Of a stretch of DNA of 64,000 bases, positions 1 through 7,791 are shown in pieces. The position numbers and the translations under genes are program-made. The stretch's first letter is position 1. Every line of letters begins with the position of its first letter. The DNA comes from Lewinellaceae bacterium (GTDB lineage Bacteria > Bacteroidota > Bacteroidia > Chitinophagales > Saprospiraceae): NCBI GenBank assembly GCA_020636045.1, contig JACJYP010000016.1:10049-74048 (forward strand). The letters run 5' to 3'. The notes below the pieces were generated by a model. That model saw only the letters and a list, made by a program, of their open reading frames with translations. It was not told where the DNA came from and made no database searches.

Positions 1-1253
1 GTGAGCGCCGGATACATGACGGCCAGGCTGTCGAGCGTGTGCCCGAGTCCATGTACGTGCCCCAACTCATGCAGTGCCAAGCTTTCCAGGTCGAACTGGT
101 CACCCGGAACGGCGCCCGGACCGTAAAACCACGAAACGTTGTTGTCCAGTATCAGATCCATTTCCAGCAAACGCATGCTGCCGTCATTGCAGGTCTCGAA
201 CCACTGCGTGGTCTGGGCAAGCATGCCCGGAGGCAGGGGGCAGGCGTCGTCAAAAGCGACGAGATTGATGCCGTCGTTTGCGGGGCACTGGCTCGCGACC
301 GGTGTGTCGGCCATCGCAATATTGGAATGTACGGTACATTTCCAGTTCTGAATGGCCCGCTCCAGTGCGGCCCTGGCTTCCGGTATGTTGAACAGGCCGG
401 TATGCAGGCTGAGTTGATAGCCGCCCTGGCCGTCGGGGCCGGCGAGTGTGGTCGCTGAAAATCCCTGCACAAAACGGTTGTATTTGACGGCGATCTGCTG
501 AGTGGAAGTGGCGCCCAGTCCCATCGGATTGATCACCCGGACGGCGCCGCTGCCGGCGCCGGCGGTATTGAGCAGGATGTCCCTGCCCGGCGCCCGCAGC
601 CTGATCTCGGAATCCGACCATGACAGGATATGGTTGAACAACACCGACTGATATGCGATGGCGCCTACGACGATATCCGGATTGCGCAACTGCAAAAGTG
701 CAAAACCGGTAGGGCCGCTACCGAAGCCGGTACCCTTTATGACAATGACATCGCCAGATCCCGCTGCCAGCGTATCGGGCGCGACGGAAGTGATGACCGG
801 AATGGCATCCGGTCCGGCGGGCGGGGAGGCCGGAATGTTTTTAAAACTCAAAGCGCCGAAGGTCGGGCGGAGTACCGGCAAACCGGAGTCGAAATCTTTC
901 CATTGTGTGGTAGCGCGATTGGCAAAAAACATACCGGTATCGCCCGTGTTGACTTGCAGCGAAGGCGTTACTTGTTCCGTCAGATTTCCCCAGCGGCCGC
1001 CGCGTTCGGCAATTTGAACGAGTTGCGGGAGCGTATTTTTGAGGATGCCGTCCACTGCGGTCAGGTAAAGCGTATAAATATGCCCGTCTTCCTGGTTGAA
1101 TATGTATTCCCTGTCGAGTATAGTGCCGGTAAACACAAATTCTGCCAATGCTTCTTTTTCGGAGTCAGACATTGGCATTTGCATGCACTGTGCCGTAAGG
1201 CCGGCAGTCGCGCAAAGGCAGGCGAGGGCGAGAATGGTATTGCGGATTTGCAT
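1..1253 (-). CDS. Secreted TIG-domain/matrixin-like zinc metalloprotease (C-terminus cut by window edge)
   Basis: This gene runs off the left edge and about 417 codons are visible. The ATG at 1253 opens a signal peptide (hydrophobic stretch ending near ...GLTAQ). A central segment around residues 145-240 (begins VITSVAPDTLAAGSGDVIVI, with GTGFGSGPTG) resembles an IPT/TIG immunoglobulin-like domain. Near residue 395 is HELGHVHGLGH (bases 39-71), the HExxHxxGxxH zinc site of metzincins, followed by LAVMYP, which fits the Met-turn of matrixins. The product is therefore probably an exported zinc endopeptidase; a T9SS tail, if present, would lie beyond the edge. It is the last gene of a minus-strand series that includes the lipoprotein at 1362-1685. 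Substrate unknown. The protease fold is well supported, the TIG call is moderate. Confidence 0.85.
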   Translation of the reverse strand, partial: MQIRNTILALACLCATAGLTAQCMQMPMSDSEKEALAEFVFTGTILDREYIFNQEDGHIYTLYLTAVDGILKNTLPQLVQIAERGGRWGNLTEQVTPSLQVNTGDTGMFFANRATTQWKDFDSGLPVLRPTFGALSFKNIPASPPAGPDAIPVITSVAPDTLAAGSGDVIVIKGTGFGSGPTGFALLQLRNPDIVVGAIAYQSVLFNHILSWSDSEIRLRAPGRDILLNTAGAGSGAVRVINPMGLGATSTQQIAVKYNRFVQGFSATTLAGPDGQGGYQLSLHTGLFNIPEARAALERAIQNWKCTVHSNIAMADTPVASQCPANDGINLVAFDDACPLPPGMLAQTTQWFETCNDGSMRLLEMDLILDNNVSWFYGPGAVPGDQFDLESLALHELGHVHGLGHTLDSLAVMYPAL

Positions 1254-1361
1254 GTTTTATGATTGAGACCGTTTTGCGATAGTAAAAGGCGCCCGGTGGA
1301 AACGCTCCCGGGAAGGAAGGTAACCACCGGACGCAGTGTATGTGAGCGTCCTGTCCTGTGA

Positions 1362-1685
1362 TCAGTCCGGGCATTGGCCACTCGCGAACTCACCGATAAA
1401 GTTGCAGTCGATATCGAACAGCAGGCAGGGGCAGTTGCCGTCGAGTTCCACCGCATGTACGTCTACAGCAGGAGTGGCTGCGGTAGCGACGGCTTTGATG
1501 GTGACCTGTTCGATCGTGCATCCGGGGTAATGCGCGGCGACGTAATCGTCGATCGCCGGACAATACTGGCTAACGGTGCCGTTCGATGAGCCGGAGGTGG
1601 TGGGCTTCAGGCTTTCTTCCTGCTTGCAGGACTGGAACAGGGCGAGGGTACATGCGGCTAGGCATGCCAGAAACAAGTTTTTCAT
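1362..1685 (-). CDS. Small lipoprotein with PepSY-like C-terminal domain
   Basis: A 107-residue protein. I start it at the ATG at 1685 (MKNLFLACLAACTLALFQSC) because this gives a lipoprotein signal with lipobox LFQSC; the frame stays open further upstream but that extension has no signal character. After a Ser/Thr-rich linker the C-terminal part (DDYVAAHYPGCTIEQV... ELDGNCPCLLFDIDCNFIGEF) resembles PepSY-like domains of Bacteroidota periplasmic proteins (helix, then strands ending in a 'fD..G' turn). This family assignment is inferred from pattern only. It has an unusual number of cysteines (at least four in the mature part), which could form disulfides. Likely anchored in the outer membrane or facing the periplasm. 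Function unknown. Confidence 0.7.
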   Translation of the reverse strand: MKNLFLACLAACTLALFQSCKQEESLKPTTSGSSNGTVSQYCPAIDDYVAAHYPGCTIEQVTIKAVATAATPAVDVHAVELDGNCPCLLFDIDCNFIGEFASGQCPD

Positions 1686-1796
1686 GTGTTTACTTTTTAC
1701 AGTGACAAAATGTTGATACTGTTGGATTTGCAAATCATCAGCAGGCCTTCCGATCGCGCGTCGAAAGGTTTTTTTACAGGTATCGGGAATATCTTT

Positions 1797-3173
1797 TCAG
1801 AAATGTTTTTCGAACCCGAGCCGCAATCCCCAGCGTTTCGGGAAAAATTCCACCGGCTTTTGCCGGTTGGCCGGCGTGATGGCGCCGCTGAATTGCGGCC
1901 CAATGAACAGGGAATGCCAGGCGTCGAGCCGATAGTAAGCGTTTATGGAGCCCTGATATCCCAGGAAGCTCATGCCGGAGCGTTCGGCAAATACCTGCCG
2001 CACATTTTTCAGCCCGGACAATTGGCCGTCGGCGCTCAGGTGGCTGTTTGTCTGGATAAAATTCACGTTGAGCCCGGCGGCGAGGGATATGCCCAGGCGG
2101 CCCTTTTGCAACGCATAGGCAACCGATAGCGGCACGCTGATGATGCCGATGCGCTGACTGAAATTTCCGCTGAACTGCAGCAGGTCTCCGTCTTCCAGGC
2201 CTGTCGGGTCTTCGACTTCGAAGCGAAAACGGTTGGTATTGAAAGAACTGAACAGGAATGCTTCGGCGGGTTGCTGGCTGTCGTAGACAGACTGGAAATC
2301 GTATCCCTCGATCTTCATCCGGAATTCCTGGCGGCTGATGCCCGACTCGATCCGCCAGTTTTTACCCAGGTCGAAGGCCAGTGTGACCCCGGCAGACCAG
2401 TTGCGACTGCTGTGTTCCAACCCTTCGAAAAAGGCGACGTTGTGCGTGCCGGACGTAAATTCCGGATTCTCTTTCAGGATCCTGCTATATTGATCGATGC
2501 CGAACCAGGGGGCGATCGACCAGCGGTGCAGGAAGGGCTTGTTCTTTTTGTAAAAAATTACGGGCACCGCCGTAGGTGCGATCAGTTTTCTGGTTAAGAT
2601 GCGTTTGTGCAGCGGCAAAAAGGCAGGAAGCGCGTCCAACCGGGTGATGTCTTTCTCGGCCTGTGCGTCGGCCGGTCTTTCCGTTGAAAAAGACTTTTGC
2701 GGTGCTTTTGGCATACCGGCAGATGCCGTTTCCGGAGTTGTTTCAGATCTATCGCCTGAATGCCCTGCGACAAGCGTGTTGGCGACGTTGAGTTTGTTTT
2801 TACGGAGTGCCGGCGCGTCGTCGCTGATTTTCCGATCTGCTGCCGGAACGGCATCGGACACGGGGGCGCCGGAATTTATTTGGTCGACAGCACTGGCGCG
2901 TTCACTGCGCATTTTTTCAGCGGTATGCCTGGATGCAACAGGCGCTGCTGCGGACTTAGACTCCGAAAGGCGGCCGATGCCTGCGACGGCGAGGCACAAT
3001 ATGCACAGGATCACTAGGGTCGTTGTGACCTGCCGCACCTTGCGGCGATCCTTCTTCCGCTGTAGCAGCCGCTGTTCCAGGCCATTCCAGACTTCGCTCG
3101 AAGGTGAAGAAGAGAATCCCTCGAAATGCTGCCGGTATGCGGTGTCTATTTTATGTTGATCAGACCTTTTCAT
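1797..3173 (-). CDS. Outer-membrane beta-barrel-like protein with N-terminal anti-sigma-like segment
   Basis: A 458-residue protein downstream of the ECF sigma gene on the same strand. Residues 1-45 are charged and soluble (MKRSDQHKIDTAYRQHFEGF), residues about 48-67 form one transmembrane helix (TTLVILCILCLAVAGIG), then a long polar, probably disordered linker to about residue 185. The C-terminal half has alternating aromatic/hydrophobic strands and ends ...WGLRLGFEKHF, as in PorT/OmpA-like barrels ending in phenylalanine. In Bacteroidota, genes with this layout often follow an ECF sigma factor and are thought to combine a sigma-binding or signalling N-terminus with a barrel-like domain; here that role is inferred from position. 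A 160-bp inverted-repeat element separates it from the sigma gene. Confidence 0.75.
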   Translation of the reverse strand: MKRSDQHKIDTAYRQHFEGFSSSPSSEVWNGLEQRLLQRKKDRRKVRQVTTTLVILCILCLAVAGIGRLSESKSAAAPVASRHTAEKMRSERASAVDQINSGAPVSDAVPAADRKISDDAPALRKNKLNVANTLVAGHSGDRSETTPETASAGMPKAPQKSFSTERPADAQAEKDITRLDALPAFLPLHKRILTRKLIAPTAVPVIFYKKNKPFLHRWSIAPWFGIDQYSRILKENPEFTSGTHNVAFFEGLEHSSRNWSAGVTLAFDLGKNWRIESGISRQEFRMKIEGYDFQSVYDSQQPAEAFLFSSFNTNRFRFEVEDPTGLEDGDLLQFSGNFSQRIGIISVPLSVAYALQKGRLGISLAAGLNVNFIQTNSHLSADGQLSGLKNVRQVFAERSGMSFLGYQGSINAYYRLDAWHSLFIGPQFSGAITPANRQKPVEFFPKRWGLRLGFEKHF

Positions 3174-3186
3174 GTCTTTTCTTTAA

Positions 3187-3348
3187 GAGGCTGTTTGAAT
3201 TAAACATGCTGGTTTTGTTATGCACCTTTTTGCGCTGCTTATCGTTGCCAAAATCCTCATTTAACTTAGGCTAAACTCCGGTTTTGCCGCCTCAATCAGA
3301 TCAGAAATGCTCAATAACAAATTCCGGAAGTCTGACCCAAACAGCCTC
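3187..3348. repeat. MITE-like element between sigma factor and partner gene
   Basis: The spacer between the two genes starts with GAGGCTGTTTG (3187-3197) and ends with its exact reverse complement CAAACAGCCTC (3338-3348). Both ends are flanked by TAA (3184-3186 and 3349-3351), which fits an 11-bp terminal inverted repeat with a 3-bp target duplication. The interior of about 140 bp has no plausible gene. The sigma-factor stop codon (TAG, complement of 3348-3350) is made from the terminus/target junction, so the insertion supplies the end of that gene. No transposase is present here, so a non-autonomous element is the simplest reading. Confidence 0.55.
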
Positions 3349-3902
3349 TAAGTCAGGATGTCCATTTTGGCAAACTGCTCTTTGAGCAGGCTGCGGGCTT
3401 TCGAGAGTTGTGATTTTGAGGTGCCTGTGGTAATGTTCAGTTGCGATGCGATCTCCTGATGGCTGAAACCTTCCAGCACGTACAGGTTGAAAACGACCTG
3501 GCAACCTTCCGGCAACTGTTGCAATGCATTCAGCAGATCGTCCATCAGGAACACCGGGAAGGCATCTTCGTAGCCGTTTTCCGGCTCGGGTAGTTCTTCC
3601 GGCGTCGTGTTGCTGTCGAACAGCATTTTCCGGCGTCTGACGTGTTGCAATGCGACATTTACGATAACCTTCCGCACCCAGCCTTCCAGCGAGCCGTCGC
3701 CCTTGTACTGGCCGATGTCACAAAACACGCGGTAAAAACCGTCCTGGAGCATGTCCTCCGCTTCCGTGCGGGTTTTGGCGAAACGCAGGCAAACGCCCAT
3801 CATTTTTGGTGCGAAATGCTGGTAAAGCGCTTTTTGCACCAGCAGATCGTCCTCCAGGCAGGCCCGTACCCATTGCTTTTCGTCTTTGAGATAGGTCATC
3901 AT
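3348..3902 (-). CDS. ECF-type RNA polymerase sigma factor
   Basis: A 184-residue sigma-70 family protein of ECF length. Region 2 is visible around residues 20-75 (ALYQHFAPKMMGVCLRFA, EAEDMLQDGFYRVF, then YKGDGSLEGWVRKVIVNVAL). Region 4 lies around residues 125-180 (LPEGCQVVFNLYVLEGFSHQ, then EIASQLNI, a helix-turn-helix). The two are joined by a short acidic linker (EELPEPENGYED). It would direct RNA polymerase to a small regulon, probably controlled by the downstream membrane/barrel gene. ATG at 3902 is used; a second ATG follows at 3899. The stop codon lies at the tip of the MITE-like element, but the region 4 helices appear complete. Confidence 0.93.
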   Translation of the reverse strand: MMTYLKDEKQWVRACLEDDLLVQKALYQHFAPKMMGVCLRFAKTRTEAEDMLQDGFYRVFCDIGQYKGDGSLEGWVRKVIVNVALQHVRRRKMLFDSNTTPEELPEPENGYEDAFPVFLMDDLLNALQQLPEGCQVVFNLYVLEGFSHQEIASQLNITTGTSKSQLSKARSLLKEQFAKMDILT

Positions 3903-4037
3903 CGTCGGTTCTCCCTTAAAGGTGCAGATTCTGGAGGGAGGGTTGGGGGAGGGAGTGATTTTCTTTAAAGCACCGGCAATAAAAATGACCCGACGGCAGC
4001 CATTTTATACATCAGTCGCAGCTCTGCAGGCACGTTC

Positions 4038-5270
4038 TTACTTGCGAAAGATCAGGAGCTGCATCATTTCGATGGCAGCCGTCCGGCCTTTTACCTTGAT
4101 AAAATCGCGGTCGGTGTCGTCGCCGATCTCGAAGGTGATGCCCTCGGCGCCGAACTGGAGCAAAAACCAGCTCTTGGAAATGGGCTGCTCGATCTCGAAC
4201 GGCTCCACGCGCGGCCGGTAGTCTGGTATGCTCTCGGCAATGCCCTGCAGCCAGTAATCCTTGAAACCGGGGATCTGCTGGTTCGTTTCGGCGCAGGTAT
4301 AATACACATCGTACTTGGTCGAGTGAAAATCGAGCCCGAGAATGACCTGATTTTTGCGCTCCCGCGCCGTCTGGACCACATAATCGGCTACCTGTCGTGT
4401 TTCCGGCTGATAATAATAGGCCCAGTCACGGTTGAGGTCCACGCCGCCGGCATTGTGGCGCCAGTGGCCCAGGTCGACGCCGTCGGGGTTCATCAAAGGA
4501 AATACCAGTATCCGGTATTTCTGGCGAAAGGCATTGGCCAGCGGGCTGTCGGCCAGCAGTGCATCCATAAAAGCCTGCAATGCCATAAAACCGGTCACTT
4601 CGGGCGGGTGCTGGCGGCTGAGCAGGATGATCATGTCCTGGCCTTCCACCGAATCCCTGCCGATGTCGAGGAAGGGAATGTCGCGGCCCAAGCTGCTTTT
4701 TCCCGCGATGCCATATCGCACATTGGGCTGCAGGATCAATTGCCAGCACCAGTTGCGTACGTCGGTGGAACTGACGACCTCCTGTGCTGCGACCCACAGC
4801 GTATCGGGACCGAGCGACAGGCTTAATTGCACCCGCTCGCCTTTCAACGTGCGAACCCGCGAAGGATCGAGCGCTTCCCATTGTTTGCCGTCCCTGCTGA
4901 CTTTAGGGGAGTAGCGGTGTTCTGCCTCTGTGTAGTAGATTTCCAGATTGATGTCCCTGGGCACCGCCGACCATATTTTGAAAGCGTACCAGGGGCTGGC
5001 GTTGACCGGTTTGTTTTCCGGGGAGATCGTTGCGACAAACGTGCTGTCGTTTTTCTTCGAAAAATCGTTTAGCCGCGCGCCGTCAAATTGGTTGGATGCC
5101 TGTACGGTACCGAAGGTCCAGGTTTTCTTTTCCTGTACTTTAATGGACCTCGACCGTGTATCGACCGGTTGGGGAAAATCGTACGATTGCGCCTGCTGCG
5201 CCATGCCGGGAAGGCATTGAAACAGGTGTGCCAGCAGGAAAAAGGCGACGGCAATAGATTGAATTTTCAT
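4038..5270 (-). CDS. Secreted M14-family zinc carboxypeptidase
   Basis: A 410-residue exported peptidase with an N-terminal signal peptide (MKIQSIAVAFFLLAHLFQCL to about residue 24). An N-terminal beta-rich domain (about residues 30-185) resembles the domain that precedes the catalytic domain in cytosolic-carboxypeptidase-like M14 enzymes. The catalytic domain carries HPPE (zinc HxxE), MNPDGVDLGHWRHNAGG and DLNRDW (substrate carboxylate site), DFHST (third zinc ligand) and ITFEIGDD with the catalytic Glu. It should remove C-terminal residues from peptides in the periplasm or outside. No T9SS tail is visible; the protein ends shortly after the catalytic Glu. It stands alone, 135 bp upstream of the sigma gene on the minus strand. 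Confidence 0.92.
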   Translation of the reverse strand: MKIQSIAVAFFLLAHLFQCLPGMAQQAQSYDFPQPVDTRSRSIKVQEKKTWTFGTVQASNQFDGARLNDFSKKNDSTFVATISPENKPVNASPWYAFKIWSAVPRDINLEIYYTEAEHRYSPKVSRDGKQWEALDPSRVRTLKGERVQLSLSLGPDTLWVAAQEVVSSTDVRNWCWQLILQPNVRYGIAGKSSLGRDIPFLDIGRDSVEGQDMIILLSRQHPPEVTGFMALQAFMDALLADSPLANAFRQKYRILVFPLMNPDGVDLGHWRHNAGGVDLNRDWAYYYQPETRQVADYVVQTARERKNQVILGLDFHSTKYDVYYTCAETNQQIPGFKDYWLQGIAESIPDYRPRVEPFEIEQPISKSWFLLQFGAEGITFEIGDDTDRDFIKVKGRTAAIEMMQLLIFRK

Positions 5271-5336
5271 GGGCGGGGCGTTTTCAAAATGGTGTGAAGC
5301 GGCTCATCCGACGGTTTCTCAGGCTGCCATCTCTTA

Positions 5337-5729
5337 TTATTGCCGGGTACCGGTAAAGGTGAAGGTTTTGGGAGTCCCGGAAGTGAGTTCCATCTCGATC
5401 GTCAGGATCCGGGCGCTGTCGGAAAGCACCCCCGAGCCGCTCACTTCTTCACCGAAATAATCCTGCGGCGGGAAGAATATTTCCGTGTCCGTCAATACGG
5501 TAGCGTTGAGGGTGGTGCCGGCGACGTCGAGGTTCAGTTTTACGTTGAGTTTGTTGTTCGAATTGTCTACGACAGTGGCGCTGACATCGTCGAGTGTGAT
5601 GGAAGAAACGGCCGTTTTTTCCTTGTAACTGCCCTTGAAGGTTCCGATAAAAGGGGAGTCGGTTTTGTCTTTCGTACAGGAAATACCGAGCAGAATGGTT
5701 GACAGCAAAAGCAGGATCAGATGTTTCAT
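5337..5729 (-). CDS. Hypothetical lipoprotein
   Basis: A 130-residue protein with a clear lipoprotein signal (MKHLILLLLSTILLGISC, cysteine at 18). The mature part is beta-rich (FIGTFKGSYKEKTAV, then LNVKLNLDVAGTTLNATVL) and ends FTFTGTRQ, a pattern seen in small lipocalin-like or calycin-type Bacteroidota lipoproteins. I do not recognise a named family. It lies 66 bp downstream of nothing on its own strand and 66 bp upstream of the M14 carboxypeptidase start, so it may be cotranscribed with it. A CAAAnnTA box (TATTTTTG on the minus strand, 5814-5821) lies 85 bp upstream. Confidence 0.7.
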   Translation of the reverse strand: MKHLILLLLSTILLGISCTKDKTDSPFIGTFKGSYKEKTAVSSITLDDVSATVVDNSNNKLNVKLNLDVAGTTLNATVLTDTEIFFPPQDYFGEEVSGSGVLSDSARILTIEMELTSGTPKTFTFTGTRQ

Positions 5730-5813
5730 GACAGCGATGTTATAGTGGTACGGTTGTAGGGCCTGTTAGCAATAAATGCCTGCAAAAAATTGATATTCAG
5801 TATTTTGAAGTTG

Positions 5814-5821
5814 CAAAAATA
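5814..5821 (-). promoter_or_regulatory. Candidate -7 box TATTTTTG
   Basis: Matches the Bacteroidota -7 consensus TAnnTTTG on the minus strand, 85 bp upstream of the lipoprotein at 5337-5729. No convincing -33 TTG was seen. Confidence 0.3.
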
Positions 5822-5914
5822 ACCTGATTTTTAGTCTTTTACCCGGAGGGCAGGGACAAAGTAACACAAGAACCGCGAAAACCGGCTTGCATTATACAAC
5901 GCGAGCCGCCGCCT

Positions 5915-6511
5915 TCACTTCCGTCGCTGCTCATACGCCCGCCAGTCTTCCTCCGTATCGATATCCGGCAGGTCAGGGAGCAGTGCGCAGGTTTTGCCGG
6001 CGGCCGCTATTTTTTGCAGGGAGGCGTTGCGCACGGCGTCCGTGCTCCAGGCAATACCGCGGAATACCGAATCATCAGTATGTTTCATGCCGAGGAGGTA
6101 GTAGCCGCCGTCGGGCGTGGGCCCCAGCACAAAATCATTGCGGTCGAGCGCATCGAACGCTGCTTCCAGCATTTCAGCATCGAGTTCCGGGCAGTCGCTG
6201 CCGATAATGACAACCTTAGATGCGCCCGCCGCGAAGGCTTCGGAAAACGCCGCTTCCATCCGTTCGCCGAGATCGCGGCCGGTTTGTACCTTCTTGAGGA
6301 ATTCCCCGGCAGGCCATTCGTCTCCGTCTTCAATATGTTCGCTGTACCACAACCACTTTTCAGCCCCGCAACGCAGGGCGGCCGAACGCGTTTTTTCAAG
6401 CAACAGCCGGTAAATGCGCAGGGCTGCCGCGTCGCCCATGGTGCGGGCGAGCCGGGTCTTGACGTGGCCCGGCCGCGGATTTTTGATAAAGATCAGGAGG
6501 ATGTTTTGCAA
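5915..6511 (-). CDS. DUF2064 / TIGR04282-type GT-A nucleotidyl- or glycosyltransferase-like protein
   Basis: A 198-residue protein beginning NILLIFIKNPRPGHVKTRLA, the N-terminal signature of the DUF2064 family (GT-A fold, sometimes annotated as arsenosugar-type glycosyltransferase). Other family features are VVIIGSDCPELDAEML and FVLGPTPDGGYYLLG. It is cytosolic and the reaction in this organism is unknown. The only initiation codon that keeps the whole family N-terminus is TTG at 6511. The TGA stop of the upstream iron-transport gene is in the same frame seven codons earlier, so expression probably depends on translational coupling or reinitiation. Confidence 0.88.
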   Translation of the reverse strand: MQNILLIFIKNPRPGHVKTRLARTMGDAAALRIYRLLLEKTRSAALRCGAEKWLWYSEHIEDGDEWPAGEFLKKVQTGRDLGERMEAAFSEAFAAGASKVVIIGSDCPELDAEMLEAAFDALDRNDFVLGPTPDGGYYLLGMKHTDDSVFRGIAWSTDAVRNASLQKIAAAGKTCALLPDLPDIDTEEDWRAYEQRRK

Positions 6512-6532
6512 AACAAGAACGTTGAAGCCGGG

Positions 6533-7633
6533 TCACAGGAACTCGATCAGCCATTCGCCGAGGAAATAACCGGCGACGGCGATACCGAAACCCACGACGA
6601 ACATCTCGATGCCGCTTTTCCAGAAATTCTGCCCGGTGAAAAAACTGCGGGCGGCGCCTACGGCGAAGTGTGCGAACATAGAGATCACGAACGAAGCGGC
6701 AATAGCGGGCGTGCCCTCGGTTACCAGGAACGGCGCCACCGGAATGATCGCGCCGATGGCCGTTGCCAGGCCGGTGATCCAGCCTTCGCGCAGGGGGTGT
6801 ATGGCGGAGGTGTCCAGTTCCAGTTCCTGCTTCATTTTTTCTTCCAGAAAAGCCTGCTTGTCGGCCATCAGCGACTGTACCATCCGGTCGGCTTCCTCGG
6901 CCTGCATGCCTTTCGACTGGTAGATCAGGCTGAGTTCGCGCGCTTCCACCTCGGGCATCACGGCGAGTTCGAGTTTTTCCTTGCGGCGCTCGTTTTCATA
7001 CACTTCCGCCTCGCTTTTGGCGGCCAGGTAGCCGGAAGAGCCCATCGACAAGGCATCGGCCAGCACACCCGCCAGCCCGGACACCACCACGAGGTGCGGT
7101 TGCACGCTGGCGCCGACCACACCGGCGATCAGGCCGAAATTGGCGGTCAGGCCGTCGTTGAATCCGTAGATGACATTGCGCAGCATGCCGCCTGATTCGG
7201 CGCTGTGCCACGATTCCTTGCTGTCTTCGTCCGTTTGCAATTGCTCGTGTTCGGCGGAATCCATTGCCAGTTGTTTGGCCAGGGCGCGGGTTTCGGGTTG
7301 TTTGGCGCGCTGGTGCAGCAGCAGGTATTCGCGCACTTCGCGCCCTTCCCAGGCGGCCATGTACTGGCGCAGGAAATTGGGTCCGAAACGGCGGGTCATC
7401 CAGGCGAGCAGCCGGGATTTGACGGTGGGGGTTCGTGTGCCCGGTGCGACGCCTTTTTCGCGCAGCAGTTTTTCCCAGGCATCCACGTGTTCGCCCTCCA
7501 GGCCGCCGAGTTCGCGGTACAGTTTCCGGTCGCGGTCTTCCGTCACCGTTTCCGTAAGCACTCCGTAGAGGTATTGAGCGTCCACTTCCTCCTGCCAGCT
7601 TTTACGCCAGATGTTCAGGTCCTGATTTTGCAT
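6533..7633 (-). CDS. MbfA-type ferritin-like/VIT1 fusion iron transporter
   Basis: A 366-residue protein with two parts. Residues 1-150 form a ferritin/rubrerythrin-like four-helix domain with Glu/His ligands (WQEEVDAQYLYGV, LGGLEGEHVDAWEKLL, MDSAEHEQL). Residues about 160-366 form a VIT1/CCC1 membrane domain (IYGFNDGLTANFGLIAGVVG, ADALSMGSSGYLAAKSE, and three more helices in the C-terminal third). Fusions of this type (MbfA/Er-VIT1) export ferrous iron, and sometimes manganese, across the inner membrane, with the ferritin-like domain acting as sensor. I use the ATG at 7633; a GTG two codons upstream is possible. The DUF2064 gene follows in the same frame after 21 bp, suggesting cotranscription. 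Confidence 0.9.
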   Translation of the reverse strand: MQNQDLNIWRKSWQEEVDAQYLYGVLTETVTEDRDRKLYRELGGLEGEHVDAWEKLLREKGVAPGTRTPTVKSRLLAWMTRRFGPNFLRQYMAAWEGREVREYLLLHQRAKQPETRALAKQLAMDSAEHEQLQTDEDSKESWHSAESGGMLRNVIYGFNDGLTANFGLIAGVVGASVQPHLVVVSGLAGVLADALSMGSSGYLAAKSEAEVYENERRKEKLELAVMPEVEARELSLIYQSKGMQAEEADRMVQSLMADKQAFLEEKMKQELELDTSAIHPLREGWITGLATAIGAIIPVAPFLVTEGTPAIAASFVISMFAHFAVGAARSFFTGQNFWKSGIEMFVVGFGIAVAGYFLGEWLIEFL

Positions 7634-7777
7634 GCGCACAAGGTTGTTTTATGGAAAAAGGGTAAAAGCGCCGGCAAGTTCGGGCAAGTTGTCGGGATCG
7701 CCAATTCAAAAAGAAAAACTCCGTGCCTGTTGAAAACTTCCGGTGCCGTTCATGCCCCTTTGTCGGGCAAACAATCG

Positions 7778-7785
7778 TACTTTTG
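7778..7785 (+). promoter_or_regulatory. -7 box TACTTTTG abutting the dnaX start
   Basis: A perfect TAnnTTTG box ends 6 nt before the dnaX ATG; TTTG at 7759-7762 could be a -33 element with short spacing. The predicted transcript would start at or within a few bases of the ATG, giving a leaderless or nearly leaderless mRNA. Confidence 0.5.
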
Positions 7786-7791
7786 TGAAGC

